Below are positions 1 to 22,800 of a stretch of DNA of 44,267 bases, in pieces. How positions within the stretch are numbered: position 1 is the stretch's first letter; each line of letters begins with the position of its first letter. The notes under the pieces are model-generated. The model ran no database searches and was not told the origin of the DNA. It saw only the letters and a program-made list of their open reading frames with translations. This DNA comes from Tubiluchus corallicola (lineage: Eukaryota > Priapulida > Priapulimorpha > Priapulimorphida > Tubiluchidae): NCBI GenBank assembly GCA_030141605.1, contig JAQGDQ010000600.1, forward strand, positions 87,501 through 131,767, written 5' to 3'. Both the position numbers and the translations under genes were made by a program.

Positions 1-55
1 ACAGACTGCGCAGTGTACATTGTAGCATACATTTTAAACACGGTAATTTATGTAA

Positions 56-65
56 GTCACGTGAC
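56..65. promoter_or_regulatory. GTCACGTGAC palindromic E-box upstream of the LRAT gene
   Basis: A perfect 10-bp palindrome lies 139 bp before the ATG. It equals the vertebrate CLEAR consensus bound by TFEB/MITF-type bHLH-zip factors. Function here is an inference; its position in the presumptive promoter is the only support. Confidence 0.4.
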
Positions 66-203
66 TAAAAGTGATGCAATTAGTGGCTTGGTAAGGCAGC
101 ATTCAGTGAAGTTCAACGCTCAAAAGTTGATAAAGTTTCATCCTGATATCTTGAAATTGTGACATTCAAATTCTGCTGTATAACACAGTTAAGGTCACTT
201 ATC

Positions 204-229
204 ATGCCTTTGTTCCACACAGTAGACAG
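204..229 (+). CDS. LRAT-domain gene, coding exon 1
   Basis: This 26-nt exon starts at ATG 204 and ends before the donor gtaagt at 230. Its phase-2 end joins exon 2 (AG plus G makes Arg9). The start is inferred from the splice fit, because exon 2 alone has no ATG before the LRAT domain. Confidence 0.8.
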
Positions 230-3200
230 GTAAGTACAAGTAGTTTTTTAAATCTAAAAGTTACAATGCCGTTTTAGGCCTATAAATGGCACGGATCAGT
301 GGCTCTTTATTTCACTGTAACAGTTTATAATGATTGATGAGTTGAGGTATTGTTGTAATCATTCATTCATTCATTCATTCGCTCAGCCTTTCTTTCTTTC
401 CCTCTTCCTTCATTTCTTTCTTTCCTTCTTTCTTTCTTAAATTTCATTCATTCATTTGCTTTGTTTACTTAATTCCACCCCCATTTCTATGTATACTGTG
501 GGTTTTTTTTTATCGTTCAGTACTATCATCTACAAATTTATCATCTAAAATACCACCTGTTTACAAATTGAAATTCGAAATGAAAAACGCCCCAAAACTA
601 TTCATATTTTGAAAAGAGTCCGAAGACCAAACAACAACAAAAACCGAGTCTTTTTTCGGGCTGTGACTTTCCATATACACAGATTATACCAGGGAGTTTT
701 AAAGCAAAAGAAAACACTTTTCATAAACAAAGCTTAAAAATTCGTTTTAGAATTTCATGTCACTTACACGCTGTCTTACTACGCACAGAGCTTATGAAAC
801 TTGTAAATTTAAACTTCCGCGATGACTTTTTGGCACAGCCATTTTGACAATAAGTCGTTTGAAGCGAGTTTAGATAAAATTTAGAATAATAATCAGAGCA
901 TTCGTAGTCCACTGTTCACCGACTAAGCAAAAGTATAACGTACTTTACTTGTCAATAAAATCAATAATGGGTTTTTGGTGAGTCAGTGGGTGCATACTGG
1001 GATTGTGATACAGTACCGTTCTGCCAGGTGGCACAAAGTAGTTACATAACTAGTTACTACCTTTCTAGTTAGATAAGTCTTTCAAACAAATGTTATGAGT
1101 TGGAGTTGATTACAAAAACACGGTGAATAAACGGAGATGCATTTGCGACATTACTTCATTTTTATTGCCAGTGAACACAAAATAACAAAAACAAAACATC
1201 GGGGCTGTCATCCTATCACTTTTTATTCTCTGATCGTATAGTATAATAGTGATTTGTATCTGTATAGATTATATATTGATTTAATCGATTCGCTTTTTAT
1301 TTAATTAATTGCTACAAGGTGATTCATCACCTGGCTCCGAGGGCTTTAGATGAGTCTATCGGGCAATAATTTTGTCCCTCAAGACTGACACTTCGACCTC
1401 GCGTTGTGAGTAAGGTCTTTGTCCCTCAAGCTATCTAGCGTTGCTCCCGCAATTGAGCTTTATTTAATTAATGCACTGCGAATCTACAGGATCGTATCTC
1501 GGATTTAGGGTTGCTTAACTTTGAACACTCTAAAGCATACATGAACTCATCAGTTACGTTTTAAAGTGAATCAAGTTTATTCGTTTACAGAATTTACTTC
1601 TATCTAGGTAGCTGCACAAGATTTGTCCTTACACGCTTGTGGGCGTTTACAACTAATGTATAGCTGCAGAAAGATACTCAAGCAATTCACTTAACAATTA
1701 ATTAGTATGCTGCACTTAAGGTGCTTAATACAATGTGAACTACAGTTATGCAGAGTTACTCTCAGTTACTAATGCGTTAAGATTACTTAACTCGGTGAAA
1801 TGACCACAATGCAGCTCGTACACATGGTCAACTCCAATGGTATTGTGAGACTTTCGTTGATCCAGTGCCCAGTCGATTTGCTGAGGACGTAGAACTTTCC
1901 ACGCTGGTGTCAAACGATATGGTCTCAGCTCCCTGTCAGATTCTCTGTGACGTCGTGTCGCCTCTCTCCCTCTGTCTGGCTCCTGACTCGCTCCTGACTC
2001 TCAATGACCGCTGACTGACGCCTCGTGTTCCCAAACTCAGAGCTTATATCCCGAAGAGCTTGGCCTTGCGAAATTCGGGCGACAGGTGACATCCCTGGAT
2101 TACCCTGGTATCCCCTGCCGGGCGATTTATGGTCAGCAAGGTGGCCTTCGTATTTTTCTGCTCCGTGGGAAAGATCCCAATTGTCGGCGATTCTTCACAA
2201 CTTCTTCCCTTGACGCCGATCTCTTCGAACGCCGATACAAGCTTGGCGTCGGCCATAAAATTCTCTTCCAAAGAAATTTGCCTATTGCGACTTTTTTTTG
2301 CGACTCTCAGCAAACGATAAAAAAACACCTCTGTGGAATAATTTGCTTCTCATTAAATCCGTGCTTACCAGCTGGATGAGTTCCTCTATTAATCAATAAA
2401 TTTATCTTATCAAATCATCAAATCAGGGAGGCATATATTTTATCTCCAAATTATCGATTCATAAATTTCTTCAAGACAATCCTGAACAACCGACATTACT
2501 TCCACCTCAATAACGACTAACTAGGTCAAAAGAAAGTTACAAAACACAGGTGAGAAGCCAACCTGGCGCTGAAATTAGAATCGGCAAGCACGTCATAACA
2601 CAGGTAAGAACAACGCTTTAATGTAACTTGTAAGGAAAGTTTTCTTGGAATATACATGTATTTTAGAATTCCCTTTTCTTCCTCTTTGACATTCGGTCAT
2701 ACATCCGCATTGAAAACAACTAAATCATTTAATTTCCAGGAATGACCTAAAGAAAGGTGATCACATATATGTATGGAGGAGTGTGAACTATGCTCACCAT
2801 GGAATATACATCGGTAACGATGAAGTTATTCACTTTACTGGACCCTGCAAAGAACGCAAAAGAGAAGCACGCGTCCATCGCGATTCTTTGGACGAATTCC
2901 TACAGGGTGGAACATTGAAAAAGTACGAATACGATTGTTCAATTCTTGGGGTGGGAGCAAAACTTTCAGGTACCTGTTGCGTACTCGAAAGAGATCACCT
3001 AGGAAACATTGTCAAAAGAGCTGAAGAGTTTTACGAAAAGCAAGATTATACGGAAAAATATGGCGAATACCATGCTCTGAACAATAACTGTGAGATGTTT
3101 GCACTGACGTGCTGCCTGGGTGAAAAAATGAATAATGACAATCCTACGAGAAGAGGAGTAATGCCAGGACCACGACAAGGCATGACTGGGACACCAGTCC

Positions 3201-3286
3201 TGGAGACGGTTGCATACCCTTACTTTGCACTGATGCGCACGGCCTCTGCTACAGGCAGTTATTTGAACACTTTGTTTAAAAAATAA
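204..3286 (+). CDS. LRAT-domain acyltransferase, two coding exons (204-229, 2740-3286)
   Basis: The spliced protein has 190 residues and is a lecithin:retinol acyltransferase-like / phospholipase A-acyltransferase family member. Exon 1 encodes MPLFHTVD plus two bases of an Arg codon. It ends at a consensus donor (gtaagt), and exon 2 begins after a pyrimidine-rich acceptor at 2740 with the frame kept. The domain starts at about residue 12 (LKKGDHIYVW). The HxxIYxG motif is HHGIYIG with candidate catalytic His28, the second His is His40 (EVIHFTG), and the NCE box is NNNCEMF with Cys126. Together these form the family's His-His-Cys triad. Family members move acyl groups from phospholipids through a thioester on this Cys. 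The length is close to PLAAT-type enzymes, but no clear C-terminal membrane helix is visible, so membrane anchoring is uncertain. Substrate (retinol, phospholipid or N-acyl amine) cannot be read from sequence. The gene converges on the sulfotransferase, about 0.7 kb away stop to stop. Confidence 0.9.
360..450. repeat. ATTC / TTTC tetranucleotide microsatellite
   Basis: Five to six clean ATTC units are followed by interrupted TTTC and ATTC units in the LRAT gene intron. Confidence 0.85.
848..1040 (+). repeat. Dispersed repeat family A, copy 1
   Basis: It matches 31969-32168 in the same orientation. Shared blocks include aagtcgtttga, aatcagagcattcgta and tttttggtgagtcagtg, followed by a shared cactgggat-type end. 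No terminal repeats or coding were found, so the class (SINE or DNA-transposon piece) is unknown. Confidence 0.7.
2740..3286 (+). CDS. LRAT-domain gene, coding exon 2 (whole catalytic domain)
   Basis: The acceptor tttccag lies directly before 2740. The exon carries both catalytic histidines and the NCE cysteine in one open frame and ends with TAA at 3284-3286. Confidence 0.9.
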
Positions 3287-3356
3287 TAGATTTGTACAAA
3301 GTCGTTCATCAGCCTTAGCCAGAGTTTAAAAAAAGAACAATTACCCAGACTACAAT

Positions 3357-3362
3357 AATAAA
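3357..3362 (+). promoter_or_regulatory. Poly(A) signal AATAAA for the LRAT gene
   Basis: A canonical AATAAA lies 71 bp after the stop codon. A second one at 3883-3888 is a more distal alternative. Confidence 0.5.
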
Positions 3363-3452
3363 ACATTCAAGAAATTCTAATGTCTGTGATACAAGTTTGG
3401 AAATAAGATCTGGTCTGAGACTCGCAATGGTTATGAATGGCAAATTAAAGTA

Positions 3453-3594
3453 GTCAAAATGCCCTTAAGGTCCCGAAAAATCTTCATTCTTTTCTTCAAA
3501 AGTTTTCCCCCACTTTAGAAGATGAAGTCTGTGAAGGACTAAAGTTTCTGAAAGACAAAATAAAGAATCTTTGAGACCTTAAGGGCAATTTGAC
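3453..3594. repeat. 142-bp hairpin repeat (MITE-like)
   Basis: Terminal arms 3453-3472 and 3575-3594 are inverted copies matching at 19 of 20 bases (gcccttaaggtc core). The interior also pairs weakly. The element lies between the converging LRAT and sulfotransferase genes, so it may fall in either 3' UTR. Confidence 0.7.
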
Positions 3595-3992
3595 TTCTTA
3601 TACTATTTATGATATAATTCTTCTTTTATAAAGTCAACTGTTATGGTGAAAAAAGATTCAGGTTAATTTTTTATGTAAATTATTTAAGCAAAAGCCAGTA
3701 TTATTGAAGTTTATTTTGGATATTACAACATTTGTCGTGATTTGCACATTTGTAAATGTTAGTAGTTCATAAAGTTTTGAATATTATAACAGTTCAATAA
3801 CTACATAAAATAGATATTGCCAAATCTCTAGTCTGCCGTATTAGCCTAGCTACGGCTAATGTTTGTGTGAAAACGGATTTTAAATAAAATATTAATACGA
3901 CATGACATGATGTATTTTCGTTTTCCTTCACGTACTAAAGTTATCTCACGATGCTTTAACTTGTTAAAATGGTTCGACAGTAGCTTTAAAAA

Positions 3993-14169
<10,177 letters not shown>

Positions 14170-14763
14170 GGTAGTATGTTACTTAGTCTTGTTCGCTCCT
14201 GTAGAGTAGCCCACTTTATAATGTTAAAAGCGTCATTATGCTATTAGAAAGCTAGTTAAATTTTGAATCATTATGGTACGAAAATATTAAGGTACGAAAT
14301 TGGAAGCAAAAAACTGAAACAGAATAGTTTTACAGTCCTAACGTTCAGTATTTTATTGGAAGTAAAATTTTTTTCCTTTTTTGCTTCATTTACTGTGGTG
14401 CTTTTTTCTATCACTGCATCTATATTATTACATGTATTAGTATATCTAATTTTAAACTAATATTTGCGAACCAGTAAATTGTAGAAAACCTTCTTTTAGA
14501 CAAGACTTTACTTAACTCTTGCCGAAAATTAGTAATTTTAAAAACATCTTACCTTTGATAAAGATAGTATGCAAGCTTGAGACATTACCTGAGTGCACGC
14601 TATGCAGCTACGCCAAGGCCTGCACAAAACAAATGTTTGCACATCACTGCAAGCAATCCTAGATTATTATGAGTAACCCTCAAACTGCATTAAAAGGCAT
14701 TTAGAACCTTAGTGATATTAGCAATCCTTGCATTTAGATCACAGAATGTTTTGTTTGCTGATA

Positions 14764-15094
14764 CGGCGCATTGAGACTAGTGAGTTTTCTGAGGTGAATT
14801 TTCTCTCTGACAGAAACTCGCAAGTGTGAACAGCTTTGCGAGTTACTGTCGGCAAGAAATTGCTAACACTTCGACAATTCTTGTCTCGACGAGTTGATTT
14901 ACTGTCTAGTGTGATCGCCTCAGGCGTGGGGAGTTACTTTCTACATTCTCACAACGAATGTCAGTCAACTAGTCAGAGAAATGAGTGTCAACTAGCACTT
15001 ACTGTTGGAGAGTAACTCGCAGCACGTTTTGCTTTCCAGTCTGAACACGCTTGCGAGTCACTTTGCAAGAAAACTCGTTAGTTTGAACGCACCG
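14764..15094. mobile_element. MITE-like element with imperfect inverted ends
   Basis: The first 27 bases and the reverse complement of the last 27 match at 21 positions (CGGYGCRTT ... GAGTTTTCT). The interior continues the symmetry with repeated ctcgcaa and gcgagttac blocks. It has no coding and no obvious target duplication, so the superfamily is unknown. Confidence 0.6.
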
Positions 15095-15529
15095 TTTCTC
15101 TCATAATGATGAGTTGAGAAATTTGTGTTGCCAGGAAGTAATAAAACCCGCTTTGCGCATTTGAGGGTTAATCTACGTAGAAGGTCACTTGAGGCTTTTC
15201 ACGTTTGTTACCGTGCATCTTAGGCTCAAATTTTCATTTTCACATTAAGTGCAATATTCTGATTCGCTTCGCTTCGAACACGAATTTCAAGAAAGCAGGC
15301 TCCGCAGTTGAAAAATGGAAACTGTTTGCTGTGTAGAAGCAAGCTAGTGTGGACGAAGCTTTGATAAAAGTCGAGCCAAACTCGTGCAGTAAAAAGCAGT
15401 TTTATCACATAGCAAAATGTGAAACTAAATTAATATAAACTAGCAAAGAACTGCAAAACATTTGCAATTAAATCCGAAATTGGACCTATTTTAAACAGTT
15501 TGATCAACGTCGTCAGCAAAATCAACATC

Positions 15530-15960
15530 AACTTCATTATCATAATAGTCAACATCCTCGCCATCACCATCATCATCATCACAACGATCGCCGTCGTTTT
15601 GCTGCTATTTTTAGCATCATCGCCGTCATTATTACCATCATTTACCGTCTAAATCATAGCTTCGTCGCCATCATTACCATCATCACCGTCATCGTCATCA
15701 CCATAATTATTTGTGTTTGTATTTACAATTTATTCAAACAGAATGACTTTTGCCATATTACAACATTAAGAGAAAGTTTCACTAAAAGAAAGGAACGAAA
15801 GAGAGGCTAATGATTGTTGTCACGATTGTCAGAGTTACTGCCATCATTGCCAACATCTCCGCCATTTTCGTCGTTGACGTCATCATCGCTTTTCCTTACT
15901 ACTATTACTGTTATCATCATCATCGCCATCATCATCATCACCATCGTAAAACAAACGTCA
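15530..15960. repeat. Degenerate CAT / CGT trinucleotide tract
   Basis: Clusters of atcatcacc, cgccgtc and catcatcat units are interrupted by about 140 bp of unique DNA. Confidence 0.75.
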
Positions 15961-16532
15961 ACATCCAAAATATAATCAGTCGCTGGTGATCTAAATTCTG
16001 AAATACATGTTTAGTTTCTACAGACATATGTGTGGGAAAGTTGATTAGAAAAAAGTTATCATTAACGCAGCACTAAAATTTATGCAAAAACGACTAGTAC
16101 AAAGGCCATGTAACTGTGACCGAAGCCAATTTCATTGTTTTATCTGTGACCTTAGTTCTAAAGCTGAGATAGTGGCGACATATCGAACACGGCAGTGGAC
16201 GGAATCGTTAAATTTAATCAAATTCTAGCAGAGCGCTGATTTGTAAATGTCGGTTAACCACGTGACCGAGCGAAGGCGCAATTTATTCACCCACTTTCTG
16301 TGTTAGATTTCGATTTGTGCAGACGTGTGACACTATTTCACCGTAGGAATCGAAATACCGCAATAAGTAATCAGGTTTTTACTGCAAATATAATTGGAGT
16401 CGATTTAACTTGTGAATGACATAAGATCTCTAAAACATTTTATTGTTATGGTAGAGAGATTGCCACTGTCATGAATAAACGATCCTATATATTAATTTCG
16501 GCTATATATATATATATGAACATATATGTATG

Positions 16533-16928
16533 CAGGGCCTATTTCAAGGGGGGGGGGGAGTGGGGATAATTCCCCGGGGTCTCACCCTCCAGGGGGGCCT
16601 CGCGCCAAGGTAACATTTTTTTGCTTTATGCGAACATACTGCCTCCTCTCTCTCCCTCCTTCTCTCTTGCCGCACGCGCGCCGTTTGCCAGTATTGACAA
16701 GTATTAAGGACTGGTCTTGAGATTAAAAAGCAGTTTTTCTTTCAATTGTTCTTTCCTTTAACAACTGTATAACTCCATATTTTCTCTTCGAAAATGCTTC
16801 TCCGGCGTTCTAGCAGTTCAAAAATTTTCTAGGCGTCAACCATGGTAGCGCTACCCCCCCCCCCCCCCCCCGATGGGGCCTCACACGCCCCACTTCCCCG
16901 GGCCTCGCCTAGGCTGAAATAGGTCCTG
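16533..16928. mobile_element. hAT-type MITE, family D, copy 1
   Basis: Terminal repeats CAGGGCCTATTTCA and, inverted, CAGGACCTATTTCA are flanked by an exact 8-bp duplication TATGTATG (16525-16532 and 16929-16936). The CAGG-type ends and 8-bp duplication are typical of hAT elements. The interior has poly-G, poly-C and CT-rich tracts and no transposase. It is 396 bp and aligns end to end, inverted, with 36253-36633. Confidence 0.9.
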
Positions 16929-16939
16929 TATGTATGGAT

Positions 16940-17577
16940 ATATATATATAACCGATATGGCTACAGCTCCAACGACCGCACTATTTACGGCGATCCATAC
17001 ATCAAACGAAACGTCCGGACCCACAGATTTGCCAGTGGGATTTTATTTTTCGAATCGGGCTTACCGGGAGGAATGGGTGGCGAAAAACCTACGAAAACGC
17101 CCTTTTGACCGTTTTTTGCAAAAAACTGCAAAACTTATACCTCTTGTTTCTGGAGAACGGGAACGTACTCCACGTGCTGCTGTACTGTTTAGATGGCCCG
17201 TTTAACGATGGGTGTTATAGTCATAATTAGAATTCGGGGGAGGGCCATGACGCCCCCGTGACGGGCGTTTTCCCGGAGCCAATCACGCAAATTTTGCAGA
17301 CAATTGCTCAAACAGTCTCTAGGAAAACTTAATTTGTGCAAATGTTTCGGTATGCTGGGAAAAAAGCACACTCGCAGAAAGAGGACGAAGCGGTCTACAA
17401 AATGTCGAAGGATTTGTATCTTGGACGAAACGACAGGGGTGTATTTCGAAGTTCTTTTTCTATCCCCTCTGCTGCGTGCTACTTGGAACATCCATTGTCT
17501 TTGAGTTTGAGAAATTTCACAGCTGTTCCAGGCATTGTTGTCACCCGCCGTTCTACTGTGGTACACACTTTACATGT
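16940..17577 (+). other. GC-rich segment with unrecognised overlapping ORFs
   Basis: Open frames occur on both strands (16930-17205 plus, 17336-17734 plus, 17189-17566 minus), and the base composition is richer in G+C than the surroundings. None of the translations resembles a family I know. A consensus donor-like gtaagt follows near 17576. It may be an exon of an unknown gene, a transposon fragment or chance. Confidence 0.3.
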
Positions 17578-18639
17578 AAGTTGTGTTAGCCTATTATCAT
17601 CTGAGAAGCAGCAAATGATATGTGATATGGTGTGGTGTGATGTGATGAGGTGTTGTGTGGGTGGTGTGGTGTGGGTTGTGTGTTCAAAATTATGCGCAAA
17701 ATTTTTTTGCCGGGTTTGGCTAGTTATAAATTAATTGGTTTCGTTATAAGATCTATGACTTCCGATGTGTGTGTTTAATATCACGCTGTGTCTAACACCC
17801 AGGGCAACCATAGACCAGCATAAAACGCTGTTGTGCCAAAAACTTTTAAATCTCATAAAAGCAGTGAATTTTCAACATTTTTATTAGCATGAATGTCAAA
17901 TTACCATTTCCCCTTCCTAAGAGAATCAATGACAAAAAGTAGAAATTTCTGATTTACTAGGCTTATAATATGCACGTTTAAATATCGTAATGGTAGTCGA
18001 TCTGTAACAGAAATAATAATAATAATTCAATCACTGATAACATTATAGAAAACAAAGTAGGTGTACAATTATGTACCTATGCAAAAGCAGAAATAAAATA
18101 AAGGACAAGATTCGTCAAACAAATTGCAGCTTCAGTATTTCATTACAATTTATAACAAGCTAAATATACAAGAATATTCAAAAGTTTTCAACAAAAGGAA
18201 TTAACAATACACTGCTAAGCAAAAAAGATTTACGTGTATGAATCTCCCGACAATTCTTTTTACAAAAAAAGTGACTTGGTTTGTTATACAATGTCTGTAT
18301 TCAACATGAACCACAAGTTTTATTTTCAAAAATATGTGTATAATCATTATAAGATAATGATACTTATTTCTAATACATAGTAACAAATTAATAAATTTGA
18401 TTAAGAGGCATAATGTTTGTACGCAAAGACATTAGCTAATTTCAAGGGCACACACACGCATGCACAGACAAACAAGCATACACACATACACGCGCCCAAA
18501 AATATTGAGAACAGCATTGTCCAAGTCGAAATTTTGCTTTAATATCCCCTACAGAAGTGTACACAGTACACAGTACGCATATAATATGGATAACAACATA
18601 ATTATTGTCACAAGACAATAAAATTATCAATGTTAATGT

Positions 18640-18896
18640 AGGCGTGTGTGTTCCACAAAAAACTAACGATTGTGTGTTCGACAAAAAAAACTAACGATTT
18701 GTGTTCCGCAAAAAAACTAACGATTGTGTGTTCCACAAAAAAAACTAACGATTGTGTGTTCCGCAAAAAACTAACGATTGTGTGTTCCGCAAAAAACTAA
18801 TGATTGTGTGTTCGACAAAAAACTAACGATTGTGTGTTCCACAAAAAAAATTAACGATTGTGTGTTCCACAAAAAAACTAACGATTGTGTGTTTTT
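18640..18896. repeat. Minisatellite, unit about 26 bp
   Basis: About ten units of ctaacgattgtgtgttccac plus an A run that varies from five to eight bases. The A-run length accounts for most of the unit length variation. Confidence 0.92.
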
Positions 18897-19716
18897 GCAA
18901 CAACTAATCACAAAAACATGTGCTAAAGGTTCAAACCAAAAACGCCTTAAAAATACCATGACTGTAGACATATAATCGATTATAATGTTTAACAATAAAA
19001 AATCCGGCATTCAGAAAAATCGATTTTTGACAAAAAAAAATGGAAAAAAGCTTTCAGTAATTGCAGTGTTTGCACACTAACAATGTACACTATCACGTGT
19101 GAGATCAGCTAATGCAGAAAATTTTAACTGTCCATCTACAACACTTTTATGTACCTTGGCCTCAAGTCTACTCTATTTTTAAGTAGAAATTTCTTTTAAA
19201 AGACGAAGAGCCCTTTTTGTTTTTGGCTGATCATTTGGTTTTTCCTGGATTAGCAGCAAAACGCTGCACTGCTTGGGCTGTAGCAAGAAGGTGATCAATA
19301 AATTAGTGTGTACGGCCACGCAAGTGTACACCAGACTAAGATACTCAATAGGCTCAGTTGAAGTGCCTGAAAAGGGTGCTTTTCTTAATTTTATCTAGTT
19401 AAATCACTTATAAAAGTTTAAACAAATAGCCGTTTGGATAGCCGAGATTCTCCTGAATGGAACAGTACCTAATGTGTAATCATTTAGTTATGTCTGTGCT
19501 TTTACAGTAGCAGAAAAGTCAGAGGTCTCACAAGACTGGTGCGGTCCTGACGAAAATGTGTGCAAAACGCCTATAGAAAGATATAATAGGCTTGTTATGT
19601 AACGTTATCATTATAGTGTTTAAATAGGTGAACATTTTAATCACACCGCAGTTCTAAACACAAGCTCACCCGATAAGCCTGCTTAGTGCTTAATGAACAT
19701 GAATTATTCAAACGTT

Positions 19717-19866
19717 CTAAACACGAGCTGCTACTTTTAGATTTTGTTTACAAGAATTTGATCTAGGAATAAAGTTGAGATCAATTTGTTTGTCAGGCAC
19801 CACGAGTAACTGTAATGTGGGATTCACCTCCGGCCCGTTGTACTCCAACTTATATCTTCTGACAAT
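19717..19866 (-). CDS. P450 coding exon 11 with stop
   Basis: [20 protein letters not shown] and the final beta strands ([16 protein letters not shown]), then a short tail and TAG at 19719-19717. A minus-strand ATTAAA (plus 19636-19641) is a candidate poly(A) signal. Confidence 0.94.
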   Translation of the reverse strand: MVRRYKLEYNGPEVNPTLQLLVVPDKQIDLNFIPRSNSCKQNLKVAARV

Positions 19867-22800
19867 CTGAAACAGATAATAAAATTAGACCTTGTTGTAT
19901 TTATTGTTAGTTAGTAACAATTACTTTAACCATTATAACAACCTGCTAGAAAATTTTCGCATGTAGACAGTGGAACGGTTCATTCATTTTGGATTTAATA
20001 AAGCTCATTTCACCAAATATCTGTTTTATCCATCAAATATCCGACAAGCGTCAACTTAACAAAATTACAGTAAGGCCTCGCTTAACGACTTCCCATTTAG
20101 CGACGTTTCAGTAAATTTTTTACTTTGCTCAAAGCCAGTTTTTATTTGATCAGCAACTTTTTTACCTTAATTTGATACATTAAAACAGTAAATATTGTGT
20201 TCTGTTCTTAAAACATGTAACATTAACATCATAATTACGTATGGTTTAAGCAACATGGATTTTTGCCTTTGGAAAACATATCCCTATTGTTTTACATTAC
20301 TTTCTATGGAGTCTTTGCTTCATTTAACGACGTTTCGTTTAACGTCGCATTTTGTTGGAACGCATCATTAAGCGAGGACTTACAGCACTTTATACATATA
20401 AAAACCTGCCAGCTTTCAATATGCTATAATATTGACATATTCAGACACAAATGTTTTTTTTTAGTGCACAATGCGTAGACTTGGTCTTCAGTGCATACGA
20501 TAGACCTAGAAAACCAAAAAATTTTGGCATCCTAAAAGCAATTTTTATCAAATTGTGTTATAAAATGTGTAGGGATATGATGGACAAATATGATCTTTGA
20601 AGGACTTTTTGAAGACAGATGGGCACATCAGAAATCCTTTTTTGTTTAGGTATAAATGATATAAATATTAATGATGATGATGATGAAGACGATGACGATG
20701 ATGATGATAATGACAACATCTAGATAATTTTTATGTTTCATCTGCAGCTGTGCTAAGAACAAACTTAGATTTACTGTAGGATCAAAATTCACTGAGCACA
20801 TTTTCATGAAGGTTAGTTGAACTATTCAATACAGGAATTTTTACTTACTTTGCTCATGCCTATAAATAATGTTTGTTCCGCTATTCGTCTCCCTAAAACA
20901 AAAATACCATAAATTGAAATGGTTATTTTGATCAACCACCAGCACCCATCAAACTGCTAATGCACCGTGCAATGCACAACTCTCGGCTTTTGGTTTAGAA
21001 ATGAAATCCTTAAAAACCCATGTTGTAGAAAATTGGTCAGTTGGTCAGTTTGGCAGTCTCTCACAAAGTTAAACTAATCAGCGAACAAATCAGGCTGTCG
21101 TTATCGTAAGATAACTTGGCAAAATTATTGATTTTTTTAATTAAAAAATTATGATTATTGTTTCAAAAATTTCAATTTCCATCATTATTGTTCATGTTTT
21201 AGTCACATAAACTTTGATATTATTTGTATTATTTGTTGCCATAGCAACCAACTACAAGTAGCCAATTAGCAGTTTTATTTAATTACCTATGCACATACGA
21301 GCACCATGTCCAAATGTCAGGCTGGGTAGTTTGCTCACATAGTCGTTGTGGCAATCCAACCACCTGTCTGGATTATAAACTTCCGGGTCATTAAACAGTT
21401 CCGGGTCACGACCCATTGTGTATAAACTGGCTTGAACGTGTGACTACAAAAGAGAAATTTGAAACATTATTCTTCTAGTTGTACATGTTTTATTATTGTT
21501 TGCCCCATTCAAGCCCCACGGTACTCTTATTTAGACTGCATGAAGCTAGTAAGTAGGGGTGAGCATTCTCTACCAGAAAGCGAATTCGAATCGAACCGAA
21601 CTTCAGTGTTTCGAATTCGAACCGAATTCGAATTGAGATCGAAAGATTTTCGAACAAGTTTTCGAACCACCAGCAAAAATTAGTCTTACAAAGATCATGC
21701 ATATCACTAGATTTTGTTCTGCAATAAAACGACTAGTAATTTCTTTAAAATTGTGTGCAGAAATCACAGCTAAATTATGCTAATTGCACGATGTTTCAAT
21801 CGTTTTAGTGATAAAGAACACGTGTGATTGAAGTGCTGAATTATTCGAATCTATAGTATTGGATTCGAATCGAGTTCGAACTCGAACGTTCGATGCTCAC
21901 CCCTACTAGTAAGACACGTCGGCAAGGTCGCCCCTACCAGGAGCCTTCAGTATTGTGAAAGATTTGTAGTATCTGACAAGCTTATGTACTGGTAATCGGT
22001 GCATAAGACTGCGGCAAAATTATCACTATTTTTGTACTCGAACTTTTAGATAAAAAATATGTAATTAGTACATATCCTTTGCGTGTGGGTCAAGTTTTAG
22101 TCCTGAAATTCATTTCCACAGAAAATCAGATTCATGCCTGGACAGTGGCAAAAAAATGTGATGCAGAGACAAGTCAGCTGTACTACTGACTTACTTTTTC
22201 GTAATTTGACAATACTCGAGTAGTACTGTGCGTCAAATGTAGGACCCAGATTCATTTTTCTCAAAAATCAGCTTGAGAACCAGAACTTGGCGCAGAGACG
22301 TGGAACAGAGCTGTACTATTGACTAACTTTCTTTGAAATTTGATAGCCATTTAGTAGTATAGTCAATTTATCTGTGAGTCGAGCTTTGGATCCAAGGCTT
22401 ACTGTAGCAGAAAATCAGCAGTTTAAGGACCAGACATTGGCACTGAGATAATGATACAGAGACATGTCAGGTATACTACTGACTTAACTTCCTTGGAACT
22501 CAGTAGCATCTGAGTAGTATATCTGCTTTGCCTGTGCGTCAAGTTTGGTCCCAAGTCGACTGCCTCGGCAAATCAGCTTCAAGAGTCTTTTCTAGTTAGT
22601 AACATGAACATGGCACAGGCAATGGGGAGACAAGCATTGTCTTCCTTTTTTTAGTAACTTACTTTTTTTGGTATTTTATAGCCACAAATCTCGACATCTT
22701 TGGGAATAATTCGACTTGTAGCAAATGACAGCGGATACATCCTGCAATCAAGAAACACAATCATTCATTTTTTATCACAGGGACCATGTCCGCCACCTGT

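Larger units (their letters stand above)
230..2739 (+). other. Intron 1 of the LRAT-domain gene
   Basis: This 2.5-kb intron contains an ATTC/TTTC microsatellite (about 360-450) and one copy of a dispersed repeat (848-1040). A relatively GC-rich stretch (about 1330-2330) has short overlapping ORFs without recognisable protein similarity. Two consensus donors (gtgaga near 2549, gtaaga near 2604) could mark alternative non-coding 5' exons. Confidence 0.7.
14170..19716. other. Intergenic region between sulfotransferase 5' end and P450 3' end
   Basis: It contains the sulfotransferase promoter (no clear TATA box seen), two MITEs, CAT/CGT trinucleotide tracts, a GC-rich ORF-bearing segment and a minisatellite. 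The stretches 17740-18640 and 18900-19700 show nothing recognisable. Confidence 0.75.

Noticed and set aside
2025-2379. Coding exon in the LRAT intron
   Set aside because: Short ORFs overlap on both strands without family resemblance, and the LRAT protein is complete without them.
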